From Spirochaetia bacterium (lineage in GTDB: Bacteria > Spirochaetota > Spirochaetia > Treponematales > Breznakiellaceae): 13,483 nt of DNA. The notes beneath the pieces are model-generated. The model was not told where the DNA came from, did not search any database, and saw only the letters and a program-made list of their open reading frames with translations. The stretch spans positions 1 to 13,483 of the forward strand of contig BNUW01000064.1 in assembly GCA_025997655.1 (NCBI GenBank). Direction: 5' to 3'. The translations under genes were made by a program, and so were the position numbers. Of the stretch, positions 13,222-13,483 are shown in pieces. The stretch's first letter is position 1. Every line of letters starts with the position of its first letter.

Positions 13222-13251
13222 AGTATAGCCCGATTTCGGCAATTGCTGCAA
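13222..13251 (-). promoter_or_regulatory. Putative promoter of tyrS
   Basis: On the minus strand, TTGCAG (13251-13246), 18-bp spacer, TATACT (13227-13222). The -10 box ends 6 nt before the ATG, so the expected +1 is the A of the start codon itself. Confidence 0.5.
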
Positions 13252-13269
13252 CTCGTCGCCCCCCCGTGG

Positions 13270-13483
13270 CAGGATAAACGCATAGACTTTGAAATCAATG
13301 TCTGATGATACAAATTCTTAAAAAACCACAAAGGAACCCAGGGGTTCCGGGACACGAAGGGCACAAAGGGAAGAAAAGTTAGAGAATAACGCTCGAAACC
13401 ATCTTTTTTCCCTCTTCCTTCGTGTTCTTTGTGTCCTTCGTGGTTAAATTTTCTTCTTTTTTAATTTCTATGCGTTTATCCTG
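13270..13483. repeat. Palindromic MITE-like repeat with 17-bp terminal inverted repeats
   Basis: CAGGATAAACGCATAGA at 13270-13286 is the exact reverse complement of 13467-13483, the last bases of the window. Between them are further imperfect inverted arms: ACCACAAAGGA... and GGACACGAAGGGCACAAAGG on the left, CTTCGTGTTCTTTGTGTCC and TTCGTGGTTAAATT on the right. The 214-bp unit has no gene. It resembles dispersed non-coding palindromic elements. The right end may extend past the window. Confidence 0.75.

Noticed and set aside
12310..13305. Long 331-codon plus-strand frame antisense to tyrS
   Set aside because: A shadow of the GC-rich tyrS gene, whose HIGH, KMGKT and S4 features are complete on the other strand.
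1..13483. CRISPR array, tRNA or rRNA genes, riboswitches
   Set aside because: No spaced direct repeats of CRISPR size, no tRNA cloverleaf or rRNA-like stretch, and no T-box upstream of tyrS were seen on either strand.

Overview
The window looks like chromosomal DNA of a spirochaete, most probably a termite-gut-type Treponema. This rests on the housekeeping gene set, a lipoprotein with a relaxed spirochaetal lipobox, exported HEAT-repeat and small membrane proteins, Rpn-family nuclease genes with GIEK tetrapeptide repeats, and a high density of small toxin-antitoxin modules. The assignment is an inference from recognisable protein families, not from a search.

Layout. Positions 1-1855 are a duplicated accessory block. 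A 190-bp direct repeat (1-190 and 1225-1414, two mismatches) carries the end of an Rpn-family gene, a terminator hairpin and a sigma70-type promoter. Each copy leads into a small membrane-anchored protein with a helical tail (201-539 and 1451-1852). Between them lies a broken Rpn nuclease gene (604-1238) whose C-terminal part keeps its own Shine-Dalgarno sequence and start. Positions 1955-2811 hold an AT-rich AbrB-like/Doc toxin-antitoxin module with a clear promoter and a 12-bp palindromic operator. It is bracketed by two copies, one shortened, of a structured element. Positions 2848-4674 (minus) encode oligoendopeptidase F, followed by a second toxin-antitoxin pair (DUF6364-like antitoxin and PIN toxin, 4708-5402, minus) with twin ACACGTGT operator sites. 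A scrap of another PIN gene end sits just upstream of its promoter.

Positions 5592-6821 encode a class I/II PLP aminotransferase. It converges on a minus-strand pair, an NTF2-like lipoprotein and an exported HEAT-repeat protein. An XRE-type regulator follows (8440-8817, minus). About 870 bp of decayed DNA (8818-9683) then contains a frameshifted remnant of a phage or mobile-element protein. The last third is housekeeping: murJ and a HAD hydrolase as a tightly packed plus-strand pair, convergent with tyrS (minus). Upstream of tyrS is a palindromic repeat element with 17-bp terminal inverted repeats, one of which is flush with the window edge.

Expression signals fall into two groups. pepF, the aminotransferase, the HEAT gene, both toxin-antitoxin modules and the 1451 gene have Shine-Dalgarno sequences. 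Five other genes (201, 604, XRE, murJ, tyrS) have no usable Shine-Dalgarno but have promoter-like boxes ending 6-8 nt before the ATG, which would give leaderless mRNAs. The most interesting region is the Rpn block. A dead nuclease that keeps an intact, separately translatable C-terminal repeat protein, next to repeated small membrane proteins, may be a decayed multi-copy defence array.
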